A DNA stretch of 62,673 nucleotides from a virus. Position 1 is the stretch's first letter. Every line of letters begins with the position of its first letter. Made by a program: the position numbers and the translations under genes. This document shows positions 47,213-54,771 of this stretch, in pieces. The stretch covers positions 1 through 62,673 of the IMG/VR virus record IMGVR_UViG_3300010397_000009; one strand, given 5' to 3'. Under the pieces are notes generated by a model, which saw only the letters and a list, made by a program, of their open reading frames with translations, did no database searches and had not been told where the DNA came from.

Positions 47213-47508
47213 TTGACCTCCGTAGTCACTTCCAGGATGGCAACGTGCACAGGCCCATGCACGCTCTTTCCGTTGTACGGAATGTCGGTGAGTGTGCCCC
47301 ACCGGTACATGGTCCTGTCGTCAATGCCCGGGTAGCTGAAGTAGTACAGCATCAACCGTCGATGTGACTTACCCTCGACATGATCCTGCGGCATGTGACG
47401 CGACACCGCGATGAAGAGCCCTCGGTCGTCGATCTCCTTGACGTTCAGCTGTTTGATCTCGCGATCATCGACCACGATCTCTGTGGTTCGGACAACTTTG
47501 CGGTTCAT
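47209..47508 (-). CDS. Small unknown protein
   Basis: 99 aa from the ATG at 47508. β-rich (VVRTTEIVVDDREI, LMLYYFSYPGIDDR, VHVAILEVTTEV). Coupled to both sides. Confidence 0.6.
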   Translation of the reverse strand: MNRKVVRTTEIVVDDREIKQLNVKEIDDRGLFIAVSRHMPQDHVEGKSHRRLMLYYFSYPGIDDRTMYRWGTLTDIPYNGKSVHGPVHVAILEVTTEVK

Positions 47509-47681
47509 TACTTTGCCTCCTTCGAGGCGCAGACCTGGCACAGGTCGCGGTAGTTGGTTTCCCAATTGTGTTTCCAACCAGCATGCTTGGCACGCTCGCG
47601 CAATGACAACGCGGCCTCGTTATCACGACCACGCATCTTTGTGCGACACACCTCGCACTTGATTTCGATCACAATGGCCAT
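47508..47681 (-). CDS. 57-aa zinc ribbon
   Basis: ATG at 47681, TAA shared with the next start. CEVC (about residue 9) and CQVC (about residue 49) with basic RGRDNEAALSLRERAKHAGWKH between: a split zinc ribbon, perhaps RNA-binding. Confidence 0.68.
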   Translation of the reverse strand: MAIVIEIKCEVCRTKMRGRDNEAALSLRERAKHAGWKHNWETNYRDLCQVCASKEAK

Positions 47682-47684
47682 TAC

Positions 47685-47879
47685 TTACTCCTTGTGGCAC
47701 TTACCCAGATTACGGTACGGACCGGTCGGTACGAAGTGCATGTAGAAGTCCAACTCCGTCGGAAGGAACTCCTGACAGAAGTCGCAGTTCAACTCACACT
47801 TCTGCGTTGCCTTCTCTCGTGCTTCGGCGACGCTGAACAGGTCGATGAGACTGCCAGCCGTCGTGTCGGGGATGATCAT
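47685..47879 (-). CDS. Small Cys-containing protein
   Basis: 64 aa from the ATG at 47879. Helical start and a CELNCDFC cluster near residue 28, then a His/Tyr-rich end. Possible zinc site. Confidence 0.6.
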   Translation of the reverse strand: MIIPDTTAGSLIDLFSVAEAREKATQKCELNCDFCQEFLPTELDFYMHFVPTGPYRNLGKCHKE

Positions 47880-47887
47880 TTCTCCTC

Positions 47888-48088
47888 CTAACCTGCCATC
47901 ACCCAGTGACCGCACTTCTCCAGCTTGTACATCTCGGTCGGATCGACCTTGGTGTTCGTCACCCTGGTCTCCACGACCTTTTGCTCTTCGCCGCCCTTTT
48001 CAGGACAGTCCCACTTCTGGCACTGCACCGTCAGCGGCTCTTCCAGCGATTGTTGGTACGCCTCGTACGCTGGATCATAGTCGTACAT
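47888..48088 (-). CDS. Small Cys-containing protein
   Basis: 66 aa from the ATG at 48088. Tyr-rich YDYDPAYEAYQQS start, then VQCQKWDCPEKGG and a terminal EKCGHW, a possible zinc ribbon. Unknown. Confidence 0.6.
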   Translation of the reverse strand: MYDYDPAYEAYQQSLEEPLTVQCQKWDCPEKGGEEQKVVETRVTNTKVDPTEMYKLEKCGHWVMAG

Positions 48089-48155
48089 AACCCTTCCTCC
48101 AATCGTAAAGGTCGCACCGCCCACGTCTATGACGTGAACGGGCCGCCCTCGGCGA

Positions 48156-48488
48156 TTAGCTGGTCAAGCCTAGTGCCTTGTCGCCACCTTTGCGAATGAC
48201 TGCTGCGACGTCGGCGGCGGTGATCTCGCTCTTAGTTGCGAGCGCGTCCAACGCCTCCTGATCGACCTTGCCGAGGCTCACCGTCTTCTCGTACGACAGC
48301 GGCTCGGGCTTGCCGATCTGGGGGAAGCACTCGATCAGATTCGAGAAACGCTTCTCGTGCTGCGGTTTGCGGCCCTGCGCTGCATCGGGCTCCACACGGA
48401 CGTCGGACGGGCGGCGCTTGTTCTTGTTCTGGTTGCGCTCCATCATCTTCAGGTACCGAGCGCGGGCGCGAGCCTTCTTGTTTTCCAT
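48156..48488 (-). CDS. Unknown protein with basic N-terminus
   Basis: 110 aa. Strongly basic first 35 residues (KKARARARYLKMMER, KNKRRPSDVR) and a helical C-terminal half (EALDALATKSEITAADVAAVI). Probably nucleic-acid binding. Confidence 0.65.
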   Translation of the reverse strand: MENKKARARARYLKMMERNQNKNKRRPSDVRVEPDAAQGRKPQHEKRFSNLIECFPQIGKPEPLSYEKTVSLGKVDQEALDALATKSEITAADVAAVIRKGGDKALGLTS

Positions 48489-48504
48489 TGCGGTAAAACC
48501 TCCG

Positions 48505-48789
48505 TTATCGGGTAAGTGCCTCTTCGGACAGAATGATGCGGCCGTCTTCGACCAGGAACCTCAGAATGCGGTACTGCTGTCGAATTGCACTCGCACTGAG
48601 CGGGTACATGTCGACGGTGAGTCGCTCGAACCACTCACGGTCTGCGTGCATGTAGTAGGTAGCGAGAAGTCGAACGATCTCCTCGTTCGGCTCCAGCGTG
48701 ACTGCTTCCTCGACCATCGATCGAATCAGTGTCACGATCGGCGGCTCAGCATTCACGCTAATCGTGACGTTAGCCTTCGTTGTTGCCAC
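48505..48789 (-). CDS. Unknown protein
   Basis: 94 aa. α/β N-terminus and a helical end (SASAIRQQYRILRFLVEDGRIIL), a possible winged-helix-like unit. Unknown. Confidence 0.62.
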   Translation of the reverse strand: MATTKANVTISVNAEPPIVTLIRSMVEEAVTLEPNEEIVRLLATYYMHADREWFERLTVDMYPLSASAIRQQYRILRFLVEDGRIILSEEALTR

Positions 48790-49194
48790 TTACGCCTCCT
48801 TGTCGTATGCTCGCGCGAAATCAATGATGTGACGGAATTTCGGTTCCGCTGCAAGCCACTCAGCGGACCAGTTACCGAGAAAGTACGTCTTGCGCCACGT
48901 TTCCGCAACAGCCAGGTACATCGCGTCGTTCACAGCTGCGGTCTTTTCGGGAGCCACCTTACGCGGGTGACAGAAGATCCAAACCTCGTCGCCAGAATGG
49001 CTAGCGGCGACCATTATTGGCTTGAAGTCTTCGTTTCCCACCACAGTGAGCACGGGCTTGTCGCCACGACCGTGCGCAACGTGCTGCAGAAGTTCGTCAA
49101 CCAACTCCTTGACCGTCATCTGCTTCGTGGTGCCGTCTGGTTTAGGGGTGCCGCCCAAGAGGTCCAGCACCTTATCCAGGTTCTCTTCGGTCAT
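48790..49194 (-). CDS. Unknown protein
   Basis: 134 aa. LLGGTPKPDG start, VKELVDELLQHVAHGRGDKPVLTVV and a Trp-rich end (TWRKTYFLGNWSAEWL). The middle resembles the YheO/low-complexity regulators but is too weak to assign. Confidence 0.62.
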   Translation of the reverse strand: MTEENLDKVLDLLGGTPKPDGTTKQMTVKELVDELLQHVAHGRGDKPVLTVVGNEDFKPIMVAASHSGDEVWIFCHPRKVAPEKTAAVNDAMYLAVAETWRKTYFLGNWSAEWLAAEPKFRHIIDFARAYDKEA

Positions 49195-49202
49195 TTCTCC
49201 TC

Positions 49203-49361
49203 CTACTTTGGGTTCCCAGCGCGAACTACAGAGACCGAAGCAACTCGATCTTCTTCTCTGTTCAGGTACTGTTCGACGGCCTTGATGGCGAAGGCCTCAA
49301 GTTCGTCCGTCGTTAGCGGCTCGAGCTTCTCGACCTTCTTGCGCTGCTTCGGAAGTCGCAT
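49203..49361 (-). CDS. Small helical protein
   Basis: 52 aa from the ATG at 49361. Basic start (RLPKQRKKVEKL) and an acidic helix (DELEAFAIKAVEQYLNREED). Unknown. Confidence 0.6.
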   Translation of the reverse strand: MRLPKQRKKVEKLEPLTTDELEAFAIKAVEQYLNREEDRVASVSVVRAGNPK

Positions 49362-49369
49362 TTCTTCTC

Positions 49370-50182
49370 CTACTTGGCGTGGTTGAACGTGAAGCGGAGC
49401 ATCGGCGACCAGGTCGTGCACTTCGGGTTGTCGCAGCGCCAGAACGGAACAGCTTCGCCGTCCTCGTGTTCGTCGGTGTGCTGCAGAGAGTGCTGAACGT
49501 ACGTGTCGTTCAAACGCTCGACATCCAGCAGCATCGTACGATCGACGGCACGGCTTCCGCGGCAAGGGTTGTCCCGGCAAATGTCGAACTTGTGCGTGTG
49601 ACCCTGCTTCACGTGGATCTTCAGAGCGTTGTGCAGTGTCTGAAGCTCGTTGTCGAACTCCTCGTCGGCCTCGCCAACGTAGCCATCAGGTACAGGTGGC
49701 TGGCCGGGCGCCTCGGCCTTGGCGTCCAACCTCTCGCGCAGGACCTGAAGTGCTTCCGCACTCCGCCTCTTCTCGGCGGCCTCGCGCTGCGCTTCCACGT
49801 TGGGGAAAGCGTCGGGGTGGTCGTCAGGAATTACAGGGATTTCGAACGGCTCGCCGTCGTCCTCCGCCGACATACCCTTGATCAGCGCTTCCTCGCGATC
49901 CTGGAAGTCGCGTTCGTCGTGGACCGCGAGGAGCTCCAGCTCCCACTCCTGCAACGGCTCTTCGGCCCGTGCCTTCGCCGAAGCGATCTCGAGATCCCAT
50001 CGCGTGTTCAGCTCCTCGGCCTGCTTAGCCAATTTCAGCGTAGCAAGCGCCGCTTCGCGATCATCGACGTGATCAGACAAAGCTGTTGCCTCGTCTCGCG
50101 CCGCTGACCACCACAAATCGGCAGCCGTAATCAGCGCGCCATGGAGCAGGGTTTCATCCTGCGCCGTGAACTTCATTGCCAT
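49370..50182 (-). CDS. 270-aa helical protein with C-terminal zinc site
   Basis: Long charged helices (residues about 15-170), then a Cys/His-rich end (FDICRDNPCRGSR and WRCDNPKCTTW) able to bind zinc. More GC-rich than neighbours. Good ribosome site GGAGG. It may be a scaffold or DNA-binding protein; unknown. Confidence 0.68.
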   Translation of the reverse strand: MAMKFTAQDETLLHGALITAADLWWSAARDEATALSDHVDDREAALATLKLAKQAEELNTRWDLEIASAKARAEEPLQEWELELLAVHDERDFQDREEALIKGMSAEDDGEPFEIPVIPDDHPDAFPNVEAQREAAEKRRSAEALQVLRERLDAKAEAPGQPPVPDGYVGEADEEFDNELQTLHNALKIHVKQGHTHKFDICRDNPCRGSRAVDRTMLLDVERLNDTYVQHSLQHTDEHEDGEAVPFWRCDNPKCTTWSPMLRFTFNHAK

Positions 50183-50185
50183 TAC

Positions 50186-50383
50186 CTAACCTCCTAGGGT
50201 GTACTTCATGATGTCGTACAGGAAGTACATGTCGGGGTCGTACTGCTGCTCGACCTCAACTGCAGTGTAGCCGTTGCCGTCGAAGTACTTGACGAGAGCC
50301 TGTACAGCTTTCTCGTCCAGCTCCTCTGGCTCGTTCGGGTTGCTGTCGGCAATCGTTCGCCGCACAGCCTCTTCGAGCTCCAT
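50186..50383 (-). CDS. Small acidic protein after hairpin 1
   Basis: 65 aa from the ATG at 50383 (GGAGG upstream). Helical and acidic, with YTAVEVEQQYDPDMYFLYDI. A strong hairpin precedes its ribosome site. Unknown. Confidence 0.62.
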   Translation of the reverse strand: MELEEAVRRTIADSNPNEPEELDEKAVQALVKYFDGNGYTAVEVEQQYDPDMYFLYDIMKYTLGG

Positions 50384-50404
50384 TCGAACCTCCATCTAAT
50401 AGGG

Positions 50405-50447
50405 CCAAGGCCGTACGCAATCGATGGTTGATTGCGTACGACTTTGG
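50405..50447 (-). promoter_or_regulatory. Intercistronic hairpin 1 (CCTTGGCCCTATTA family)
   Basis: Perfect 11-bp stem CGTACGCAATC/GATTGCGTACG with a 7-nt loop, extended imperfectly by CCAA...TTGG. It lies between the stop at 50.45 kb and the ribosome site of the 65-aa gene. The same layout occurs at 50.76-50.80 kb. Confidence 0.7.
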
Positions 50448-50449
50448 TT

Positions 50450-50731
50450 CTACAGCCTGGTAGTAAGGGTGTGCATTTCCGTTCCGACGACTTCGCCGGT
50501 AACCTTGGTTACCATGACACTGGCGAGGAAGTCGCCCTCCTCGTGCGGGTTGGACGTGAGCTCCATCTCGTCTGCAGTGCAGTACAGGTTAGCGCCGTCG
50601 AGCTCCCAGCCGCCGTCCTGTTCGTTCCGCATGAAGTGGAAGCTCATGCCCTTGTCGCCAGGCGCACCGTCGGCCGAGATAACCTCGGCCTGGTGTCGCT
50701 GGCACTCGATGTACAACGTTAGTTCAGCCAC
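50450..50731 (-). CDS. Small unknown protein
   Basis: 93 aa from a GTG at 50731 (AGGAGG upstream). β-rich (AELTLYIECQRHQAEVI, FLASVMVTKVTGEVVGTEMHTL). Preceded by hairpin 2. Confidence 0.6.
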   Translation of the reverse strand: MAELTLYIECQRHQAEVISADGAPGDKGMSFHFMRNEQDGGWELDGANLYCTADEMELTSNPHEEGDFLASVMVTKVTGEVVGTEMHTLTTRL

Positions 50732-50754
50732 TGCTACCTTCCTCCTTAATAGGA

Positions 50755-50797
50755 CCAAGGCCGAACATAAGAACTTGCGTCTTTATGCTCGACTTTG
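50755..50797 (-). promoter_or_regulatory. Intercistronic hairpin 2
   Basis: CCGAACATAAG and CTTTATGCTCG form a nearly perfect stem, flanked like hairpin 1 by CCAAG.../...CTTTGT and followed by TCCTATTA on the - strand. The stem sequence differs from hairpin 1 while the base is conserved: compensatory change, so selection on structure is likely. Confidence 0.65.
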
Positions 50798-50800
50798 TAC

Positions 50801-51007
50801 CTACACCGGAATTACGTAGGATTCGTGCTTGGCAACGATCTTCACACGATCAGGTGCGAACTGAGGCCGCTGCGCCAACGCCAACGTAGCGTCCGTCGCA
50901 ACTACGGTCTCAAGGATCTTGGTGTCCTTGTCGTTAAGCTCAAGGAATTCGTCGAGCGTCATACCTGGCATATCGACCGTCACTGCGGTCATTACGACGA
51001 ATTTCAC
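50801..51007 (-). CDS. Small unknown protein
   Basis: 68 aa, GTG start overlapping the upstream stop (GTGA). βαβ-like (KFVVMTAVTVDMPGMTLDEFLEL, RVKIVAKHESYVIPV). Unknown. Confidence 0.6.
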   Translation of the reverse strand: MKFVVMTAVTVDMPGMTLDEFLELNDKDTKILETVVATDATLALAQRPQFAPDRVKIVAKHESYVIPV

Positions 51008-51339
51008 TGCTTCCTCATGAAGTCGTTCTTCGCCTCCCAGTTGTACGACTTGCTGATCATCTCGCCCAGCAGGCCGTTCAGAATGTGGGTTCGCGCCGAC
51101 CAGTACAACTGCATCTGCGGCGTTTCCTCGGTCAGCTCCTGGTCGTCCTCAAAAATAGCTTGCCGGCGGCGCTCAGGGTAACTCGCGTAAGCGTTGTGCA
51201 AAGCGTTCTCGTGGCAGTACGCTTCGATCTTCGCGTCGTTGTACAGCAGCTCCTGCACGTACTGAACCGCGAGCTCCTTCGTATGCATCGGAAGATTCTC
51301 GAGGTACGTTGTCTCCGTACTCACGTCGTTGTCGTTCAT
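51004..51339 (-). CDS. Helical protein
   Basis: 111 aa, mostly helical and acidic (TKELAVQYVQELLYND, QAIFEDDQELTEETPQMQ). Unknown. Confidence 0.6.
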   Translation of the reverse strand: MNDNDVSTETTYLENLPMHTKELAVQYVQELLYNDAKIEAYCHENALHNAYASYPERRRQAIFEDDQELTEETPQMQLYWSARTHILNGLLGEMISKSYNWEAKNDFMRKQ

Positions 51340-51530
51340 GATACCTCTTTCCTCTTTTCGAACACCAACTGATTCGCGGCGGTAAGCGCCATCTCCATGA
51401 ACGCGAGCTCGCCCTTACTGAGCTCGCCCAGCATCAGATCGATCGTCTGATACGTATGCGGTTGCGCTACCAACTCGACGAGCTTTTGCGTAAGTTCGAC
51501 CAACTCGTCGATATTGCGCATTTCAGTCAT
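51336..51530 (-). CDS. Small helical protein
   Basis: 64 aa. Helix-rich (IDELVELTQKLVELVAQ, GELAFMEMALTAANQLVF). ATGA overlap. Unknown. Confidence 0.6.
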   Translation of the reverse strand: MTEMRNIDELVELTQKLVELVAQPHTYQTIDLMLGELSKGELAFMEMALTAANQLVFEKRKEVS

Positions 51531-51565
51531 TGGTCCACGATCCTTCGTTCCGCATTGCTAACCTC

Positions 51566-52057
51566 CTAACGTAGGTACTGATATCCGCCGACCAAATTAC
51601 CGTCACCCCGCGCTGTGGTGCTCTTCATGGGCTTTACCGGCTTGTTCTCTACGACGATACAACCCGTCTCAGCGGCATGAATCTGCGCCAACATCGCCTC
51701 GTACGCATTCCTTCCGCCTCCAGGGATTCCGCGGAACACCCTGTTCGCCGGAAGCATCTTCCGCGTCGACATCGCCTGCTTAACCGAACGCTTCGAAGGA
51801 TGCGTAGTGTGCTTAATGTCTACACACTCGAATCGAGCTAGCGCGTACACTGTAACGCCCTCAACCTCGATGTCAACGTACTCAGGATCTGCTACTTCGA
51901 ACGTAGCGCGACCGCTCACAGACCCATTCGACCGGCCCTGCTCAACGCCGCCCTTACGACGGCGGATCTCCACACGGGCGGTTGTACGCTTTGTAGCGGC
52001 CGGCATTCCGCCGGAGACCTTTCGCATTGAATTCGCAATAATCGCATCAAGGTCCAT
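51566..52057 (-). CDS. Unknown basic protein
   Basis: 163 aa. N-terminal 60 residues are Arg/Lys-rich (KRTTARVEIRRRKGGVEQGR), then a β core (DIEVEGVTVYALARFECVDIK) and a second basic patch (KRSVKQAMSTRKML). Likely nucleic-acid binding. Confidence 0.65.
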   Translation of the reverse strand: MDLDAIIANSMRKVSGGMPAATKRTTARVEIRRRKGGVEQGRSNGSVSGRATFEVADPEYVDIEVEGVTVYALARFECVDIKHTTHPSKRSVKQAMSTRKMLPANRVFRGIPGGGRNAYEAMLAQIHAAETGCIVVENKPVKPMKSTTARGDGNLVGGYQYLR

Positions 52058-52118
52058 GTTTTACGCCTCCTTCGTCTCTTCCGTTACGCTAAATGCGTAT
52101 TTTAATTGCTATGAAATT

Positions 52119-52148
52119 ATTATACATGAGGACACATTGGAATTGCTA
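52119..52148 (-). promoter_or_regulatory. Probable promoter
   Basis: -10 TATAAT (52124-52119) in an AT-rich stretch, with only a weak -35 (TAGCAA, spacer 18). It lies upstream of the 163-aa gene. Confidence 0.5.
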
Positions 52149-52157
52149 GGCTTGGCC

Positions 52158-52883
52158 TTAAAGATCTTTGTCCGGCTGCTCGGTCTCTGGGCCTTGAAGG
52201 CCTCGTTCGACTGCATCCTCGTATTCTTCCATTGTTTGGCACCAGTCGTACAGCGGCGGGCGCTGTTCGAATTCAATCCGCCGCATCCAGGCTGCGTTCG
52301 CTTTTTGCTTCTCTTCCCGATTCGCAACCCACTCAGCGATCATCTGCCGCGTAGGCATCGGTTTGGTATCCTCAGCTGCGTTTGCGACGCCAGTGTACTC
52401 CGCCATCTCTTCCGGAAAACGCGCCCAAAGGTCTTCCTTTGGCTTATGCGGCGACGTCTTCCGCGCGAGCAGCATGTATTTCTGCCGACTCTGGGTATCG
52501 AACTGCGCCAGGAACTTCACCGCAGCGAAACACGTTCGACACACCATGATGTCGACTTCGTTGCCTGTCTCCGGGTTCGGCAGCAAATCTGCTGTCTGTC
52601 CCCGAATTACGCCACCACAGAGTTCGCACGTTCCTGCTGTCATTACTTTTCTCCGGTTCCTGATCGCTTCGTAGGCCTTTTGATACGCTTCTTCGTCCGT
52701 GTACCGACTTATGTGGCCGACTGACTTCAATGCGTACCGCTCCGCCATATAATCTGCCTGGCAGTCCTTACACTTACCGGTACCGATCTTAACACACAAG
52801 GCTCCGCAGCGAACGCAAGCCGTGAACTGGAGCTCAGGATCGTACCTTAATATGATCTTTCTGTGTCCGATTAGGTCTGACAT
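52158..52883 (-). CDS. Zinc-finger protein at the head of an early operon
   Basis: 241 aa. Two zinc-like sites: CVRCGALCVKIGTGKCKDC (residues about 22-40) and CELCGGVIRG...CRTC (about 87-115). A helical Trp-rich C-terminus follows (MIAEWVANREEKQKANAAWM). First gene after a clear promoter, so probably early and regulatory or endonuclease-like. Function not recognised. Confidence 0.7.
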   Translation of the reverse strand: MSDLIGHRKIILRYDPELQFTACVRCGALCVKIGTGKCKDCQADYMAERYALKSVGHISRYTDEEAYQKAYEAIRNRRKVMTAGTCELCGGVIRGQTADLLPNPETGNEVDIMVCRTCFAAVKFLAQFDTQSRQKYMLLARKTSPHKPKEDLWARFPEEMAEYTGVANAAEDTKPMPTRQMIAEWVANREEKQKANAAWMRRIEFEQRPPLYDWCQTMEEYEDAVERGLQGPETEQPDKDL

Positions 52884-52904
52884 CGTTAACCACCTCCTCC
52901 CTTA

Positions 52905-52945
52905 ATTATAGAGTGTAACCTTCTGCCTACACAAGCCGTCAGTTA
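52905..52945 (-). promoter_or_regulatory. Early promoter with AACTGAC box
   Basis: -10 TATAAT (52910-52905), 18-bp spacer, -35 TTGTGT (52934-52929), 3 bp, then TAACTGAC (52945-52938). It has the same box-to--35 distance as the promoters at 29.8 and 40.6 kb. Confidence 0.75.
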
Positions 52946-52947
52946 GA

Positions 52948-53059
52948 AGTTAAAAGTTAGGACTAGTCGAAGCAAATGATTTGCCTTTTCAGGCGCCTTG
53001 GGAGGCGACTACTTGGAAAACCAAGAGAAAAATGATTCGCCTGATCCTAACTGTGAACT
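52948..53059. other. Multi-hairpin structured region
   Basis: A 15-bp closing stem with two mismatches (around GTTAGGA 52956-52962 and TCCTAAC 53045-53051) encloses three stems: GCAAATgATTTGC (52972-52984), CGCCT-TGGG-AGGCG (52994-53007) and CTTGG-AAAA-CCAAG (53012-53025). It resembles a four-way junction. It is not a tRNA: the arms do not fit. Could be a small RNA, an origin or a cruciform. Confidence 0.6.
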
Positions 53060-53278
53060 CGTAACTTACTATTAAAACTGATATGGATACTATATATTAT
53101 GTTATACGTGTATATACGTGTTTGTCAGGTCCTATCCGTATGTCCCTTGGGGGATTTAGAGGGATTTTCCGTATTGCCCACGTGAATTATACCGTGTGTA
53201 TAGCTGCCTTATTATAAGCTACCCCCTAGACTGGCTTTTATAGGTGACAAATAGACTTTTACAGTTGAAAGTAAGACA
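53060..53278. other. AT-rich non-coding stretch
   Basis: About 220 bp without a convincing gene. Contains an overlapping direct repeat ATACGTGT (near 53104 and 53114), several TA-rich runs and an isolated TTATAAGC. No clear promoter could be fixed. Together with the structure beside it, this is the longest non-coding stretch in the - strand region and a candidate for regulation or origin function. Confidence 0.5.
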
Positions 53279-53323
53279 AATAGGGGCGAATCCCGGGTTA
53301 TTCGCCCGAAACTCGCCCCTATT
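53279..53323 (-). terminator. Terminator after lipoprotein 2
   Basis: AATAGGGGCGA (53279-53289) and TCGCCCCTATT (53313-53323) form an 11-bp perfect stem, followed on the - strand by TTTGTCTT. It lies 30 bases after the stop of the lipoprotein gene. Confidence 0.75.
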
Positions 53324-53354
53324 GGGCCCTATCCGGACCGGACTAAATCACCGG

Positions 53355-53825
53355 TCAGTTCTCGTGGCGGAAGCCGTCTCCGCACACGAGTTCGAACCGG
53401 TCGCCTTCGCCCCGTCCGTAGCAGAGGGACGTGAGGTCGATCTGGCCGAAGTCAACGCCGGTACCCTTGAGCTGATTGCGGTTGGTGATCGGAACCCAAC
53501 CCTTGTTTTCGTAGCAGAAGAACCGGTACTCGTCGTCGGGTCCGGCGTTCGTCAAGTCCAGGAACAGGCACCCGTCGACGTCGGACTCCTTCTGGCACGT
53601 GTTCCGCTGAATCGACGGCGTCCAGCCTTCGAGACACGGGACGTGCGTACGCGTCGGAAGCTTCAGGTCGGGCTTCGACGTGTTCGGGTACTTGTTCCCA
53701 GCCGGCGTCCGGGTAGCCCCGGCACTGGGCGGTGTGGTGTTCTTGTCGGCCAGGGGCCGGCACGCCGAAAGCGCCGCCACGGTCAACAGACAGACTGCCG
53801 CCTTGGCAACGGTAGTGCGTCGCAT
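53355..53825 (-). CDS. Phage lipoprotein 2
   Basis: 156 aa. Signal peptide MRRTTVAKAAVCLLTVAALSAC with lipobox LSAC (Cys at about 22). Then a Pro/Thr-rich tether and a Cys-rich domain with about six more Cys (HVPCLEG, NTCQKES, GCLFL, FFCYEN, SLCYGR, LVCGDG), likely three disulfides. GC-rich. Candidate surface exclusion protein or wall-interacting factor. Confidence 0.75.
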   Translation of the reverse strand: MRRTTVAKAAVCLLTVAALSACRPLADKNTTPPSAGATRTPAGNKYPNTSKPDLKLPTRTHVPCLEGWTPSIQRNTCQKESDVDGCLFLDLTNAGPDDEYRFFCYENKGWVPITNRNQLKGTGVDFGQIDLTSLCYGRGEGDRFELVCGDGFRHEN

Positions 53826-53887
53826 AGTACCTCCAGGGGTGAGCGACGGATAGGACCAACGGACGGTCCGTTAGCCCTACAGGTCGT

Positions 53888-53983
53888 TCACTCGCGGTCT
53901 TTGCGGTTGCCGACGTAAACGCGGCTGACTAGGAAGTAGACTAGTAGCAGGACGGCCAGCAAGCCGGCCGAGATGTCGGGCAT
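53888..53983 (-). CDS. 31-aa membrane microprotein
   Basis: ATG at 53983 with AAGGAGACG upstream. MPDISAGLLAVLLLVYFLVS gives one TM helix, then a short basic tail (NRKDRE). Small but with good ribosome site; similar in type to the 26- and 43-aa proteins. Confidence 0.65.
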   Translation of the reverse strand: MPDISAGLLAVLLLVYFLVSRVYVGNRKDRE

Positions 53984-54094
53984 TGTTCGTCTCCTTACGT
54001 AGTTCCGGAAGCGGCCACCGGGAGGCACTTGTCGTGCCGCCAGGGCAGACTTTTGGCGGGACGCGAACTATGTCCGCAGGGCAGCCTGAAGCCC

Positions 54095-54114
54095 GTAACC
54101 TCCGGGGAGGTTAC
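54095..54114 (-). terminator. Short perfect hairpin
   Basis: GTAACCTCC-GG-GGAGGTTAC, 9-bp stem with a 2-nt centre, right after the stop of the gene at 54.12 kb. No U-run. Possible terminator or operator. Confidence 0.5.
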
Positions 54115-54118
54115 CGTA

Positions 54119-54361
54119 CTAGCAGTTGCAGGAACCGTTCACGGAGTAGCGGGTGTAGCAGTCGGGGCAGGTCCGGCGGTCGGTGTAACCTCCGTCGATG
54201 CTCCGGTCGGCCTTCTCGTCCAGGTCACCCTGCGGTGCGAACCGGCCCTTCTGGAGGGCGTGGACCGCGTGAATGCGGGGCCCGGACGATCCGGCGAGCG
54301 GGTAGGCCGTCGTACTCTTCGCCTTGATGGCGGAGATGTAGGAACGTTTCGCCATTTTCAT
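54119..54361 (-). CDS. Small Cys-ended protein
   Basis: 80 aa. Basic N-terminus (KMAKRSYISAIKAKS) and a C-terminal CPDCYTRYSVNGSCNC cluster that may bind zinc. Its coding region is GC-rich. ATG two codons later is an alternative. Repeated CGGATCTTGC lies upstream. Confidence 0.6.
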   Translation of the reverse strand: MKMAKRSYISAIKAKSTTAYPLAGSSGPRIHAVHALQKGRFAPQGDLDEKADRSIDGGYTDRRTCPDCYTRYSVNGSCNC

Positions 54362-54456
54362 GATCCTTTCCAGGGGGAAACGATTTTCCGGATCTTGCGT
54401 GTGAGTGGAGTTGTGGGCCGGCCCCCGTCCGGTGTTACCGGATCTTGCTGGGGAGG

Positions 54457-54759
54457 TTACTTGATCTTGCGGGAAGCGATGACGCGTGCGACGAAGGCGG
54501 CAACCTCAGCCTCAGTGAACGTCTTGGCGCCCGGGACGCCGTTGATCCGACCCGACTTGCGGTAGCCGTACATCGCCTGCGGCGCGACCGGCTTGACGTC
54601 GTACTTGGTCTCGTCGAGCTGCGCCAGCGCGTCGTTGATGACGTGGTGGATCGCGTAGGCCGTCCAGATGCCGTCTGCCCCCGCCTCACGGCGGCGAGCG
54701 ACTGGGAGCGGCTGAGCGGTCTCGGAGGCCTTCAGGATCTTGTTGATGTCAATAGCCAT
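54457..54759 (-). CDS. First gene of the early operon
   Basis: 100 aa from the ATG at 54759 (GGAAAAG upstream). Helical N-terminus, Ala/Val-rich end (FTEAEVAAFVARVIASRK). It is the most upstream - strand gene, next to the divergent control region, so probably made first after infection. Unknown. Confidence 0.65.
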   Translation of the reverse strand: MAIDINKILKASETAQPLPVARRREAGADGIWTAYAIHHVINDALAQLDETKYDVKPVAPQAMYGYRKSGRINGVPGAKTFTEAEVAAFVARVIASRKIK

Positions 54760-54771
54760 GATCTTTTCCAA

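Noticed and set aside
48268-49386. 372-codon + strand frame
   Set aside because: It covers four coupled - strand genes with good ribosome sites; no recognisable domain.
52956-53051. Possible tRNA because of 7-bp GTTAGGA/TCCTAAC ends
   Set aside because: Inner arms do not give D, anticodon and T arms on either strand; kept only as a structured element.
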